DNA from: Pseudomonadota bacterium
GTDB taxonomy: Bacteria > Chloroflexota > UBA5177 > JAJPKF01
Assembly (NCBI GenBank): GCA_021323865.1
Contig: JAJPKF010000016.1
Location: forward strand, 1-42,402
Length of the DNA stretch: 42,402 bases
Direction of reading: 5' to 3'
The notes beneath the pieces were generated by a model that saw only the letters and a program-made list of their open reading frames with translations, was not told the DNA's origin and did not search any database. How positions within the stretch are numbered: the first letter of the stretch is position 1; the number at the start of each line of letters is the position of its first letter. The position numbers and the translations under genes were made by a program. Below are positions 1-8,808 of the stretch, one piece after another.

Positions 1-2
1 CG

Positions 3-947
3 GCCCTGGGCGATCCCACGCTGGCCAGCACCCACACCTGGTCCAGCTCGCTCGATCTGGGGACCACGGATTACGTCATGGGTCCCGACGGCCAGCCGGT
101 GGAGCAGCTGACGACATTAGGTACCTCAACCACGCCGGAATGGTACTACGCCGACTTCCAGGGCAACACGCGGGTGCTGATGGACGCGAGCGGCAGCCCA
201 CAGGTGACCTACAACTATCCGGCGTGGGGAGCGACGACGGACTCGTTGGGCGACGGCAACGGCACGCCCCTGCAATACAACGCCACGTTTACTGATCAGT
301 GGACGGGTCTGGTTTATGACCAGGCGCGTTGGTATGACCCCTCGACCGGGCAGTTTGTGAGCCAGGATCCGCTCGTCCATGAGACCGTTCAGCCGTATGC
401 ATACGCGGGGGACAGCCCGATAGCTGTAGCCGCCGCTGCGCTGGTTCCGTCGAGACTGTGCCGCGCACCAGGTGGAAGGGCGGCGGCGGCCATTGCCGAG
501 ACCTCAGACCTCGTAGTAGTGGCCGGCGGCGGTGGGGCGGGTCCCAAGAAGCGCCAGGACCTCTCACTGGGCAATGGGTGGCTGTGCATGAAAAGGAAGT
601 TGTGGAAAGGGCTAAGTTGGTGGCTTGACGGCGTGTCAAAGGGACTCCTCATTGGGGCGCCGGTCTTCGATGGGGGCCACCGAGCGCGTGAGGCCTACAA
701 GCGCTGGCCAAAGCTCAAAGAGGTAGCGAAGGGATTTAAGCGGCCAGGCGCGATCGACACCCTGACCATCATCGCGATGGCTCTTGGATTCACGGTCGGG
801 TGGTTTAACAACGAGATTCAGACTAAGGCGCTGCGCTTCAAGTCCTATGGCGCCTGCTTCCACTGGTACTGGGGAAAGAAGTGCGACCCGACCGGGCACG
901 TGTGCATCCCGTGGCCGGACTGGAGGTGGACGAAGTGGAAGGGCTAG
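3..947 (+). CDS. RHS-repeat protein, C-terminal part (5' end outside window)
   Basis: The frame is open from the window edge, so the true start lies upstream; the first internal ATG is at 78. About 100 residues match the RHS-repeat-associated core: YYADFQGNTRVLMDA, then WTGLVYDQARWYDPSTGQF, VSQDPL and YAYAGDSPI. In this family the core closes a large beta-shell around a C-terminal tip that differs between strains and is often a toxin. After DSPI the sequence changes abruptly to about 175 residues with no recognisable fold. They include a hydrophobic stretch (TLTIIAMALGFTVGWF) and a Trp/Cys-rich end (FHWYWGKKCD, CIPWPDWRW). The usual DPSG-type motif after the core is absent, so a frameshift at the junction is possible. 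The toxin role is inferred from the family; no catalytic motif is visible. The following small membrane protein gene may be its partner. Confidence 0.8.
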   Translation, partial: ALGDPTLASTHTWSSSLDLGTTDYVMGPDGQPVEQLTTLGTSTTPEWYYADFQGNTRVLMDASGSPQVTYNYPAWGATTDSLGDGNGTPLQYNATFTDQWTGLVYDQARWYDPSTGQFVSQDPLVHETVQPYAYAGDSPIAVAAAALVPSRLCRAPGGRAAAAIAETSDLVVVAGGGGAGPKKRQDLSLGNGWLCMKRKLWKGLSWWLDGVSKGLLIGAPVFDGGHRAREAYKRWPKLKEVAKGFKRPGAIDTLTIIAMALGFTVGWFNNEIQTKALRFKSYGACFHWYWGKKCDPTGHVCIPWPDWRWTKWKG

Positions 948-1064
948 TTCAATGTCTATTTTCCGGTTGTTCGGGTCGTGTTCGACCGCCGTCAGCAGCC
1001 CTAGGCCTTCCAGACGCCGAGGCTTGCCACGGCGAAGCGGCATGAACCAATCCAGGTTCCAGTC

Positions 1065-1364
1065 ATGAAGCAGGTGCGATCCTCCAGACGTGTCTCTTCG
1101 GGGCATCTGCTTATTGGCCTCGGCTACCTCCTCATCTGCCTGGCAGCGGTCGCCCTCTGGGCGGCTCACCACATCGATGCGGAGTTTGCAGCGATTGGGA
1201 TCACCCTCGCCTTTCCCTATCCACAGCTGGCCGCCCTTGCGGAGCCGTTCACGGCGGAACGCAAGGCGCTTGCTCCGGTTCTGGCGGCGCTCCTCGTCAT
1301 TCGGCTTCCGATCGGCATCTTCTGGATCGGCTGGCTCGTACTCTTCCGCCTACTTGCTCACTGA
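1065..1364 (+). CDS. small two-helix membrane protein, possible partner of the RHS tip
   Basis: A 99-residue protein starting MKQVRSSRRVSSG. It has two clear hydrophobic segments, about residues 15-35 (LLIGLGYLLICLAAVALWAA) and 72-97 (ending WIGWLVLFRLLAH), joined by a mildly hydrophobic loop. No family is recognised. It lies 117 bp after the RHS gene on the same strand, where immunity genes of polymorphic toxins usually sit, so an immunity role is a reasonable guess from position only. The ribosome-binding site is weak. An overlapping frame (1090-1380) is open for a similar length but reads as a low-complexity Arg/Ser shadow. Confidence 0.5.
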   Translation: MKQVRSSRRVSSGHLLIGLGYLLICLAAVALWAAHHIDAEFAAIGITLAFPYPQLAALAEPFTAERKALAPVLAALLVIRLPIGIFWIGWLVLFRLLAH

Positions 1365-1366
1365 CG

Positions 1367-1390
1367 GGGCGCTCGTGTAGCGAAGCGCCC
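1367..1390 (+). terminator. GC-rich hairpin after the small membrane protein gene
   Basis: GGGCGCT at 1367-1373 pairs perfectly with AGCGCCC at 1384-1390 across a 10-nt loop, just after the stop codon at 1364. No T-run follows directly, so intrinsic termination would be weak. It lies between converging genes and could act from either side. Confidence 0.35.
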
Positions 1391-1410
1391 AGTGTAGGCG
1401 ATCACGATTT

Positions 1411-1441
1411 TGTCCGGTCTGCGGTACCCACAAACTGGTCC
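1411..1441. other. possible insertion-sequence end remnant
   Basis: TGTCCG (1411-1416) followed by CCCACAAACTGGTCC (1427-1441) resembles the insertion-sequence end at the right of the window, where TGTCCG (42297) precedes CCCCAAAAACTGGTCC. The ten bases AAACTGGTCC are identical in both. No transposase reading frame is attached here. Chance similarity cannot be excluded. Confidence 0.3.
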
Positions 1442-1487
1442 GGTCGGAGGGCATGCCGGCCCGTGTGCAGGCAACCGTTGCCGGCGC

Positions 1488-2180
1488 TCACGATGTGCCC
1501 GGAGCACCCAACCGGCTCGACCCACCGGCGAAACCCGACTGGTAGGCGATCACGACCGCCTGCACGCGGTCGCGAACCTCGAGCTTGGACAGGATGCGCG
1601 CGACGTGGGTCTTAACCGTGGCTTCGCTCACCACCAGGGCGGATCCGATCTCGGCGTTGCTCAACCCGTTCGACATCAAACGGAGGACCTCGGTCTCCCG
1701 GGGAGTGAGCCCTCGTAGTGCACCGGCATCGGCGATCGAGGCCGAAACCGGCCGGGCGAAGCGCTCCACCAGCCGGCGGGTGATCGAGGGCGCGAGCAGC
1801 GCGTCGCCGATGCCGACCTGACGAACGGCGGCGATCAGCTGCTCCGGCTTGACGTCCTTCAACAGGAACCCGCTGGCACCCACCTGCAGTGCCGAGTACA
1901 CGTACTCGTCGAGATCGAACGTGGTGAGCACGATGATCCGGGTCTGCCCCCCGCCGCTGTCGATGATCCGCCGGGTTGCCTCCAGCCCATCCGTCAGCGG
2001 CATGCGGATGTCCATCAGGATCACGTCGGGCCGCAGCCGCTGCCATCCGCCAACCGCCTCCTCGCCATTGGAGGCTTCGCCCGCCACCTCGATATCCGGC
2101 TGGGACTCCAGGATCATGCGGAAACCGGCCCGCACCAGGGCCTGATCATCGGCAACGAGCACGCGAATGGTGTCGGTCAC
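1488..2180 (-). CDS. NarL/FixJ-type response regulator
   Basis: 230 residues. An N-terminal receiver domain (about 5-120) has the acidic pair D11/D12, phosphoacceptor D57 in LMDIRMP, the conserved T in VLTTFD and K in LLKDVKP. A LuxR-type helix-turn-helix follows at about 160-215 (LTPRETEVLRLMSNGLSNAE, then VSEATVKTHVARIL). This is the standard partner of DesK/LiaS-type kinases: phosphorylated by the kinase, it binds promoter DNA as a dimer. The ATG overlaps the kinase stop by 4 nt, so the two are translationally coupled. The divergent ABC transporter and the repeats at 3374-3441 are the likely target, by position. Confidence 0.95.
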   Translation of the reverse strand: MTDTIRVLVADDQALVRAGFRMILESQPDIEVAGEASNGEEAVGGWQRLRPDVILMDIRMPLTDGLEATRRIIDSGGGQTRIIVLTTFDLDEYVYSALQVGASGFLLKDVKPEQLIAAVRQVGIGDALLAPSITRRLVERFARPVSASIADAGALRGLTPRETEVLRLMSNGLSNAEIGSALVVSEATVKTHVARILSKLEVRDRVQAVVIAYQSGFAGGSSRLGAPGTS

Positions 2181-3340
2181 GAGGTGGCCGGCGCCAGGGG
2201 AAGCCAGGCGCGGACGGCATATCCCCGCTCCAGCCGGGGACCCGCCTCGAGAGTGCCCCCGTACAGCTCCACACGCTGCCGCATGCCCGCCAGCCCCCGG
2301 CCACCGCCGGCCGCTCCCGGGGAAGGGTCGTGCCCGCCCTCGTCGAGGATCTCGAGCTTCAGCTCCCGGTCCCGATAATCCAGCCGGACCTCGGTCCTCG
2401 CCAGACCCGAGTATCGTAGGCAGTTCGTCAAGGCCTCCTGAACGATTCGATAGGCGGCGAGGTCGACGGCCTGAGGCAGCGGGCGCCGGTCGCCCCGAAT
2501 GTGGAGCTGGATGGGCAGTCCCGCCTCCTCGGTCCGTCGCACCAGAGGACCCAGCTGCTCCAGCCCCGGCTGCGGAGCGAGGGCGGCCGCCGGCTCCCCG
2601 TCTCCAAGGATGCCCAGCATCTTCCGCAGCTCCCCCATGGCGGCCCGGCCCGTTTCCTCAACGGACAGCAGCGCCTCGCGAGCCTGCTCCGGTGATGAGC
2701 CCAGCACCTGCCGGGCGGCACCGGCCTGCACTACCATGACGCTGACGCCGTGCGCAATCACGTCGTGCATCTCCCGGGCGAGGCGCTCTCGTTCGGCGGC
2801 CGCGGCAGCCTCCATGGCCGCGTCGTGCTCACGCTCCAACCGGGCCGCCCGGTCCTCGAAGAGATCCGCCCGAAGCTGACGCGACCGAATCGCGCTACCG
2901 ATGAGCCAGAGTGGTACGAGCACCAGGAACGGACCGATCTCGGCCGGGATGGCGGGGAGCTCGCCATGGATGGCCACCACCACGAGCCCCGCCGCCAGCA
3001 ACAATCCCAGAGAGGGAAGCCGCCGCGAGCTGTAGGCGCCGACGGAATACGCCGCGATCATGATGCACGCGATGGCGACATAGCCCGGACCCGCGCCGTT
3101 CACGTGACCGCCGCCCAGGATGGCGCCCGCCATGGTCACCAGGAAGACGGGCACCGGATACCTGCGCCGGAGACCAAGCGGAAGCGTGACCAGGAAGGTG
3201 GCGGCATAGCCTCCCGGCTGGTTGGCAAGGGGACTGGCCGAGAGCAGCATGAGCATCGTCATCAGCAGCGCCAGTCCCCAATCGAGGAGGGCGGGCGACA
3301 GCGCACGAAGGCGTTGCCAAGAGCGGGCCATCGAATCCAT
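2177..3340 (-). CDS. membrane sensor histidine kinase (HisKA_3, DesK-like)
   Basis: 387 residues. The N-terminal 150 residues hold about five or six hydrophobic segments (for example LALLMTMLMLLSASPL, ACIMIAAYSVGAY, LGLLLAAGLVVVAI) and no large external sensor domain, so it probably senses within the membrane. A short coiled coil (about 155-190) leads to the HisKA_3 dimerisation helix with phosphoacceptor H192 in REMHDVIAHGVSVMV. The HATPase_c domain shows the N-box (IVQEALTNCLRYS) and G-box (GGGRGLAGMRQRV). It is the first gene of the kinase-regulator pair. The ATG at 3340 has no clear ribosome-binding site; TAGAAT lies 5 nt upstream of it, so a leaderless mRNA is possible. Confidence 0.93.
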   Translation of the reverse strand: MDSMARSWQRLRALSPALLDWGLALLMTMLMLLSASPLANQPGGYAATFLVTLPLGLRRRYPVPVFLVTMAGAILGGGHVNGAGPGYVAIACIMIAAYSVGAYSSRRLPSLGLLLAAGLVVVAIHGELPAIPAEIGPFLVLVPLWLIGSAIRSRQLRADLFEDRAARLEREHDAAMEAAAAAERERLAREMHDVIAHGVSVMVVQAGAARQVLGSSPEQAREALLSVEETGRAAMGELRKMLGILGDGEPAAALAPQPGLEQLGPLVRRTEEAGLPIQLHIRGDRRPLPQAVDLAAYRIVQEALTNCLRYSGLARTEVRLDYRDRELKLEILDEGGHDPSPGAAGGGRGLAGMRQRVELYGGTLEAGPRLERGYAVRAWLPLAPATS

Positions 3341-3373
3341 GCAGGATTCTAGGTCTGCGCCCCACCCGGATGC

Positions 3374-3441
3374 ATCATCCCGGCGGCTGATTTTGGGTCG
3401 TTCCCAGGAACGACAGGAAGTCCAATCATCCCGGCGGTTGA
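3374..3441. promoter_or_regulatory. candidate operator: palindrome between direct repeats
   Basis: In the divergent spacer between the kinase and ABC genes, ATCATCCCGGCGGCTGA (3374-3390) recurs at 3425-3441 with one change (C to T), 51 bp apart, close to five helical turns. Midway lies a perfect palindrome, TCGTTCC-CA-GGAACGA (3398-3413). This looks like binding sites for a dimeric regulator, most simply the adjacent response regulator. The binding protein is inferred from position. Confidence 0.5.
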
Positions 3442-3523
3442 GTCAACAATCGCTCCCTGAGCTGACGACAGCCGTGCCGAAAACCCCTACGTTGAACTCA
3501 ATCCGCCGGACAAGGAGAGCCGA

Positions 3524-4225
3524 ATGGAAGTCCTCGTCGAGCTGCAGCAGGTGACCAAGATCTACGACTCGGGTGCCGAATCTCCCGCCCTTGACGGCGT
3601 TTCGCTGACCATTCCGACCGGCCGCTTCACGGCCGTCATGGGGCCGTCGGGAAGCGGGAAGTCCACCCTGCTGAACCTGATCGCGGGCCTCGACCGTCCC
3701 ACCCGAGGGAGCGTGCTGGTGGACGGCGTGGAGATCAACAGGTTCGGCGAAGCGGCGCTCGCGCGGTATCGCAGGGCCCGGGTGGGCCTCATCTTTCAGT
3801 TCTTCAACCTGCTCGACAACCTGACGGCCCTGGACAACGTCATCATTCCGGCACAGCTCAGCGGCGTCAAGCGAAGGGAGGCGATCGATCGCGCACGGAT
3901 GCTGCTGCAGCAGCTCGGCCTCGCCGGCGCGGAGAGGAGCTATCCGGCCCGGCTGAGCGGCGGACAGCGACAGCGGGTCGCCGTGGCCCGGGCGTTGATC
4001 AACCGTCCGCCGCTGCTCCTCGCGGACGAGCCGACAGGAGCACTGGACAGTCACAGCGGCGAGCAGGTGCTGGATCTCCTGCGAGACCTGAATCGCTCGG
4101 GCCAGACGGTCGTCCTGGTGACTCATGATGGGGGTCTCGCCCGCCAGTACGGCGATCAGGTGATAACGCTCGAGGACGGGGCCGTCGCCCGCCCGGGCCT
4201 GACGGCCCTGGGAGCGGCGCAATGA
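3524..4225 (+). CDS. ABC transporter ATP-binding protein (MacB/LolD type)
   Basis: 233 residues, the usual length for this family. All ATPase motifs are intact: Walker A GPSGSGKST (40-48), Q-loop Q92, signature LSGGQ (144-148), Walker B LLLADEP (164-170), and switch H201 in LVTHD. The ATG is preceded by AAGGAG at good spacing. It pairs with the FtsX-type permease starting in its last codons (4-nt overlap), forming a MacB-like or BceAB-like mechanotransmission transporter. Such modules handle peptides, lipids or antimicrobial compounds at the membrane. The substrate cannot be read from the sequence. The neighbouring two-component system suggests stress-inducible expression. Confidence 0.95.
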   Translation: MEVLVELQQVTKIYDSGAESPALDGVSLTIPTGRFTAVMGPSGSGKSTLLNLIAGLDRPTRGSVLVDGVEINRFGEAALARYRRARVGLIFQFFNLLDNLTALDNVIIPAQLSGVKRREAIDRARMLLQQLGLAGAERSYPARLSGGQRQRVAVARALINRPPLLLADEPTGALDSHSGEQVLDLLRDLNRSGQTVVLVTHDGGLARQYGDQVITLEDGAVARPGLTALGAAQ

Positions 4226-6618
4226 CGGCGGTACGTTCAAAGCTCCTGGCCGACGTTCGCCGGCGCCGCCTGCAGGCCGGCGTGGTGCTCTTCGTGGTCC
4301 TGCTCTCCAGCGCGGCCGCGACGCTCGGCGTCAGTCTCGCCGTCGAGACGACGGCGCCATACGACCAGGCCTTCGCCCGGGCCCATGGCCCGCACCTGGC
4401 GCTGACATTCGACGCCTCCAAGGTCTCCCCGATGCGGCTGGCCGGCAACTCCGGCCGGCGTCGGGTGGTGGCGACGAGCGGGCCCTGGCCGGGCATGTCC
4501 ACGGTGATCGCCCGGAGTGGCCCGGGCGGGTCCACCTCTCAGCTGGGGGTGAACACCATGCTGGTGGGGCGACGGAATCCTCAAACGTCGGTGGACAGAC
4601 TGACCATCGAGTCAGGCCACTGGCCCGGCTCCAAGAGCGAGATCGCCCTGAGCCAGAGCATCGCGGACGATATCGGAGCCGGTCTGGGGACGGGCATCAC
4701 CCTGCCCACGGCACGGGGCCACCGGCTCTTCCGGGTCAGCGCCATCGCGGCCTCGGTCAGTCCGGTTGCCGGCGCCTGGGTACAGCCGCGCGTCATCCGC
4801 GGCCTGACAACACGGCAGACGCCGCTGGAGTACCTCATGCTCTACCGGGTGTCCCCGGCGAGAACGGCATCCCAGCTCCGGGCGGCCACCCAGCAGATCG
4901 CCGCCCGCCTCCCGGCCGGATCGGTGGTCGGAACCAGCGACTACCTTTCGGTCAAGCGTGACGCCGACGTACTGACCTCGGTCATGATTCCGTTCCTCCT
5001 GGCGTTCGCCGTTTTTGCGCTGCTGGCATCCGTACTGATCGTGACCAACATCATCAGCGGTCTGGTCCTAACCGGGTACCGCGATATCGGTCTGATGAAG
5101 GCCATCGGCTTCACGCCCAACCAGGTCGTGGCGGTGATTCTCGGTCAGGTGCTTGGGCCGGCGCTGCTGGGCGCGGCTGCCGGCGCGGGCCTGGGCACCC
5201 TGGCGGCCCGCCCGTTCCTTCAGAACACGGCCCACGCCCTGGGTCTGCCGACCCCGTCGACGGCGACCCTGCCGGTGGACGCCGGCGTGGTGGGCCTGAT
5301 CTTGGTGGTCGTCATCGTGGCCGGCTTGGGTCCCGCCTGGCGGGCGGGCCGCCTGGCCGCCATCGCCGCCATCACCAAGGGACAGGCGCCCGCCGGCCGG
5401 AGGGCTTCCGTCATCGGCCGCCTGGTGGGGCGGGCACCCCTCATCCCGCCGCTCAGCCTCGGGCTGGAGACGGCACTGGTGCGGCCGGCGCGGTCGATGA
5501 TGACCCTGGCAGCCATCGTCGTGGGGGTCGCGAGTATCGTGTTCGCCCTCGATCTCCACTTATCCCTCGGACAGGTGGCGGCCCATTTGGACCGGTCAAA
5601 GTATGTTCAGCTGGAGCTCAACGTGCCCACGGGACCGCTTCCCGCCGGCCTCTCCAAGCTGAAGGGCGGCTTCACTCCACCACCGCCGCCTTCGCGGACG
5701 CGCATCCTCCGAGCCTTGAAGACCACTCCAGGAATCGCGCGCTACGTCTCGGAGAGTCAGTCGTCGCCGCTCGTTCCGGGAATCGCGGAGCCGGTTACGT
5801 ACTTCGGGTATGACCGTCCATCCTCCTGGCTGGGATATGCCCTGATCTCGGGGCGCTGGTTCAGGCGACCAGGCGAGGTCGTGGCCCCGACCCGCCTGCT
5901 CACGCAGGCCCATCTCCACGTCGGCAGTCTCGTCACACTGCATCTCCACGGACGAGCCATGCGCGTGCGCATCGTGGGCGAGATCCTCGATCAGTCCGCG
6001 AATGACATGCTCTTCCGCGGAGCGTGGAGGACGGAGCGCCGTCTCGACCCGACGGCCAAGCTCGACGACTACGAGATCCAGGTCAGGCCGGGATCGAATC
6101 CCTCGACCGTCGGCGAGCAGCTGGGGCAAAGCATCGCTCCACACGGCTTCACGCCGTTCTCGATCGATGTTCGGGGCGGCGCCGATGTCGGCTTTCTTCT
6201 GCTCAACGGCATCATCGCATCGCTGGCAGCCATTCTGATCGCCATTGCCTTGGCGGGAATCTTCGCCACCGTCATACTGAGCACTCGCGAGAAGGGGCGA
6301 GAGATCGCCATCCTCAAGGCGGTCGGGATGCCGCCGGCTCAGGTGGTCGCCATGGTGATGACGTCGGCCGCCATCCTCGGCATCCTCGCCGGGCCGGTCG
6401 GTCTTCCCATCGGCACGCAGCTCCACCGGCAGGTCATCCAGATCATGGGGCAGGCGGCCTCGAGCACCCGGATTCCACCGAGCTTCTTCAACCTCATCCC
6501 CATGCCGGTCCTTGTGAGTCTGGGCGCAACCGGGGCGGTTCTGGCCATCGCCGGCGCATGGCTCCCCGCCCAATGGGCGTCCTCCGCCCCGGTCGCCGAG
6601 ATTCTCCAGGCGGAATGA
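4222..6618 (+). CDS. FtsX-like ABC transporter permease
   Basis: 798 residues with the duplicated layout of large FtsX/MacB permeases. TM1 is at about 14-41, followed by a first extracytoplasmic domain (about 42-250). Three helices follow (about 254-285, 303-330, 352-375), the first carrying the FtsX motif GYRDIGLMKAIGFTP. A fifth helix (426-452) precedes a second extracytoplasmic domain (about 455-650), and the last helices (about 655-790) carry a second copy of the motif (TREKGREIAILKAVGMPPAQ). It overlaps the ATPase gene by 4 nt. Two permease repeats in one chain mean a single protein could form the whole channel half. Substrate unknown. Confidence 0.93.
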   Translation: MTAVRSKLLADVRRRRLQAGVVLFVVLLSSAAATLGVSLAVETTAPYDQAFARAHGPHLALTFDASKVSPMRLAGNSGRRRVVATSGPWPGMSTVIARSGPGGSTSQLGVNTMLVGRRNPQTSVDRLTIESGHWPGSKSEIALSQSIADDIGAGLGTGITLPTARGHRLFRVSAIAASVSPVAGAWVQPRVIRGLTTRQTPLEYLMLYRVSPARTASQLRAATQQIAARLPAGSVVGTSDYLSVKRDADVLTSVMIPFLLAFAVFALLASVLIVTNIISGLVLTGYRDIGLMKAIGFTPNQVVAVILGQVLGPALLGAAAGAGLGTLAARPFLQNTAHALGLPTPSTATLPVDAGVVGLILVVVIVAGLGPAWRAGRLAAIAAITKGQAPAGRRASVIGRLVGRAPLIPPLSLGLETALVRPARSMMTLAAIVVGVASIVFALDLHLSLGQVAAHLDRSKYVQLELNVPTGPLPAGLSKLKGGFTPPPPPSRTRILRALKTTPGIARYVSESQSSPLVPGIAEPVTYFGYDRPSSWLGYALISGRWFRRPGEVVAPTRLLTQAHLHVGSLVTLHLHGRAMRVRIVGEILDQSANDMLFRGAWRTERRLDPTAKLDDYEIQVRPGSNPSTVGEQLGQSIAPHGFTPFSIDVRGGADVGFLLLNGIIASLAAILIAIALAGIFATVILSTREKGREIAILKAVGMPPAQVVAMVMTSAAILGILAGPVGLPIGTQLHRQVIQIMGQAASSTRIPPSFFNLIPMPVLVSLGATGAVLAIAGAWLPAQWASSAPVAEILQAE

Positions 6619-6814
6619 GATGCGGCTCCAACAGCCCGGTATCACGCTGACGGCGTCCACCCGGCAACCATGGCCGGCATGCCGGGAGGCGGCAATCTTC
6701 TCAGGCCCCGCCGGAGGCAGACGAGCCGCAGCTCGTAACGGGCCATGGCTCAGACCCGGTGTCGGCCAACCAGCCGACGGCAGTTTGGACGCTTCTCGAT
6801 CCCCGAAGACTCGA

Positions 6815-7435
6815 TCAGGGCGGTGCGGACGGGATGACTTCCGCCAGCCATCGCACCAAGGGACAGGCCTCTCTCAGGAGGGCGCGTACCTCTGCGCTCC
6901 CGGCGGGCATTTGGAGCCAGGCCGGGCGGCCCACGCCACGAGTCGCCGACAGCGTCCGGTTTCGCAGCAGATGGGCACGCGGGTGGTCCGCGCGAAGGGG
7001 AGGTGGTGGGCGCTTGCGCAGCCGGCCGACCACCTCCCAGCCGCGGTCCTCGAGATCAGCCACGATGGCCGTGAGCGCCGGCCCGCGAACCTCGTCGGCA
7101 ACCGCGTCCTGGTAGGCCCTCCGCTGCCAGGGCCGCTCCTTGGACCAACCCGCCGCGATGGTCAGCCCCGTGAAGGTCAGTTCGAGTCGGTAGCCGACGG
7201 AATCGCTGGCCGACAGGATGCCGACCTGGCGCTTCCAAAAGATCTCCGGGCGGTGAAGGCGGTACACGTAGGGCCTTCCGAACTCAGCCGTCAGCTCATC
7301 GCACAGAGCCATCATCTGCTCGCGAACGAACCGTTCCATCGGCTCTCGGTGCGCCTTCTGCCAGGCCGGCCCCGGATCGGCTGCGCCTTCGAGAAGCAGC
7401 TGGAACGCGTCATCCGAGAACCCCTGAAAGCTCAC
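6815..7435 (-). CDS. DUF2461-family protein
   Basis: 206 residues from a GTG start 2 nt after the mnmE stop, so it is probably the last gene of the rpmH operon. The N-terminus (FSDDAFQLLLEG, then WQKAHREPMERFV) and the C-terminal DHPRAHLLRNRTL resemble DUF2461 (TIGR02453-type) proteins, whose biochemical function is unknown. The family's usual central RFSKDKTPYK-like stretch is not evident here; the matching region reads LHRPEIFWKRQVG, so this is a divergent member. There are no membrane segments or signal peptide. Confidence 0.65.
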   Translation of the reverse strand: MSFQGFSDDAFQLLLEGAADPGPAWQKAHREPMERFVREQMMALCDELTAEFGRPYVYRLHRPEIFWKRQVGILSASDSVGYRLELTFTGLTIAAGWSKERPWQRRAYQDAVADEVRGPALTAIVADLEDRGWEVVGRLRKRPPPPLRADHPRAHLLRNRTLSATRGVGRPAWLQMPAGSAEVRALLREACPLVRWLAEVIPSAPP

Positions 7436-7437
7436 CG

Positions 7438-8808
7438 TTACTTGCCGATGCAGAACCGGCTGAACACCCGGTCCAGAATCTCATCTCCGGCTTCCGAGCC
7501 GGTGATCTCGCCAAGCCTGGCCGCGGCCGAGCGGATGTCGAGAGAGATCAGATCCAACGGAATTTCCGTGTCCAGTGCCCCGAGGGCTCGATCAAGGTCC
7601 TCAGTGGCGGCCCGCAGCGCCTGAACGTGCCGGGAGCCGGAGACGACAAAGCCGTCCGGCGGCGGCCCTTCAAGACAGGTTTCGACGAGGAGGGTACGCA
7701 GGCCATCGAGCCCTCCTTCGACCACCGCCGAGGTGCGCACCTGGCGACCCGACGGGGCCAGGGCGGTCAGCTCTGCCGCTCCGACGCGCTCGGGCAGATC
7801 GCTCTTGTTTCGTGCCACGACCAGCCGGCCGGCCGGCGCCGCGCCAGTCACAGTACGCAAAGCGGAGCAATCGGCCTCGGTCAGGGGCCGGGAGGCGTCC
7901 ACCACCAGCAGCACGACATCGGCCTGATCGAGCGCCATGGCGGTTCGCTCCACGCCGATGATCTCCACGGGATCGCGGCTTTCAGCCAAGCCTGCCGTAT
8001 CGACGATCCGGAAGAGGACGCCTTCCAATGACAGCTCCTCTTCCAGGAGGTCGCGCGTGGTGCCGGGAATGGGCGTCACGATGGCCCGGTCACGGCCCAG
8101 GAGGCGGTTCACGATGCTCGACTTCCCGGCGTTGGGCGGACCGGCGACCACCAGGGCGACGCCGTGCTGCAGGACCTGCCCCTGTCGCGAGCCGGCGAGG
8201 AGATCGAGGAGGGTGGCTCTCACCTCGACCAACGTGCCGCGCATCTCCTCCCAGGGCACGTCGGGAATGTCCTCTTCCGAGAACTCCACCAGCGCCGTGA
8301 GGTGGGCGGCCAGATCGAGCAGGCGGCCTCGCGCGGGATTGACGCGGGAAGATAGGGCTCCGGCCAGCTGCTGCAGGGCCAGTCCCAAGCCTCCCTCGGT
8401 TCGTGCCTCGACCAGATCCACGATAGCCTCTGCCTCGGTCAGGTCCAGCTTCCCGTTGAGAAAAGCGCGGAGGGTGAACTCGCCCGGACGTGCGGCGCGT
8501 GCACCCAGACCCAGGGCCGATTCCACGGCTCGATGGAGGACCAGCGGGCTGCCGTGACAGCTCACCTCGAGCATGTCCTCTCCCGTATAGGACTGCGGGC
8601 CCGCGAAGAAGGTGACAACCGCCTCGTCCAGTGCCGCACCGGACAGATCGCGGAGGCGGGTAAAGGTCGCGAATCTGGGCCGCCACTCGTCCACGTCGGG
8701 ACAGAGATGCCGGGCCACGCCGAGGCTCTCGGGCCCGCTCAGCCGAACCAGGCCAATGGCGCCTCGACCGGGAGGCGTGGCGATGGCGACGATGGTATCG
8801 GTTTCCAT
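7438..8808 (-). CDS. mnmE: tRNA-5-carboxymethylaminomethyl(34) synthesis GTPase MnmE
   Basis: 456 residues from the ATG at 8808; the frame stays open far upstream, but METDTIVAIATPPGRG is the family's true N-terminus. An N-terminal tetrahydrofolate-binding domain (about 1-118) is followed by a helical domain carrying an inserted G domain: Walker A GPPNAGKSS, G3 DTAGLAES, and G4 ARNKSD. The protein ends in the conserved FCIGK, whose cysteine is essential in the family. With MnmG (not in the window) it modifies U34 of tRNAs reading two-codon boxes. Its start codon overlaps the stop of the upstream kinase gene by one base (TGATG). Confidence 0.97.
   Translation of the reverse strand: METDTIVAIATPPGRGAIGLVRLSGPESLGVARHLCPDVDEWRPRFATFTRLRDLSGAALDEAVVTFFAGPQSYTGEDMLEVSCHGSPLVLHRAVESALGLGARAARPGEFTLRAFLNGKLDLTEAEAIVDLVEARTEGGLGLALQQLAGALSSRVNPARGRLLDLAAHLTALVEFSEEDIPDVPWEEMRGTLVEVRATLLDLLAGSRQGQVLQHGVALVVAGPPNAGKSSIVNRLLGRDRAIVTPIPGTTRDLLEEELSLEGVLFRIVDTAGLAESRDPVEIIGVERTAMALDQADVVLLVVDASRPLTEADCSALRTVTGAAPAGRLVVARNKSDLPERVGAAELTALAPSGRQVRTSAVVEGGLDGLRTLLVETCLEGPPPDGFVVSGSRHVQALRAATEDLDRALGALDTEIPLDLISLDIRSAAARLGEITGSEAGDEILDRVFSRFCIGK

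Noticed and set aside
5596..6660. 354-codon minus-strand frame opposite the FtsX-type permease
   Set aside because: It is an antisense shadow rich in Arg, Gly, Asp and His, with no motif.
6619..6814. Gene or tRNA between the permease and DUF2461 genes
   Set aside because: It has no tRNA-like arms or coding frame. It holds only a 12-bp palindrome (CCGGCATGCCGG, 6674-6685) without a T-run, between converging genes.
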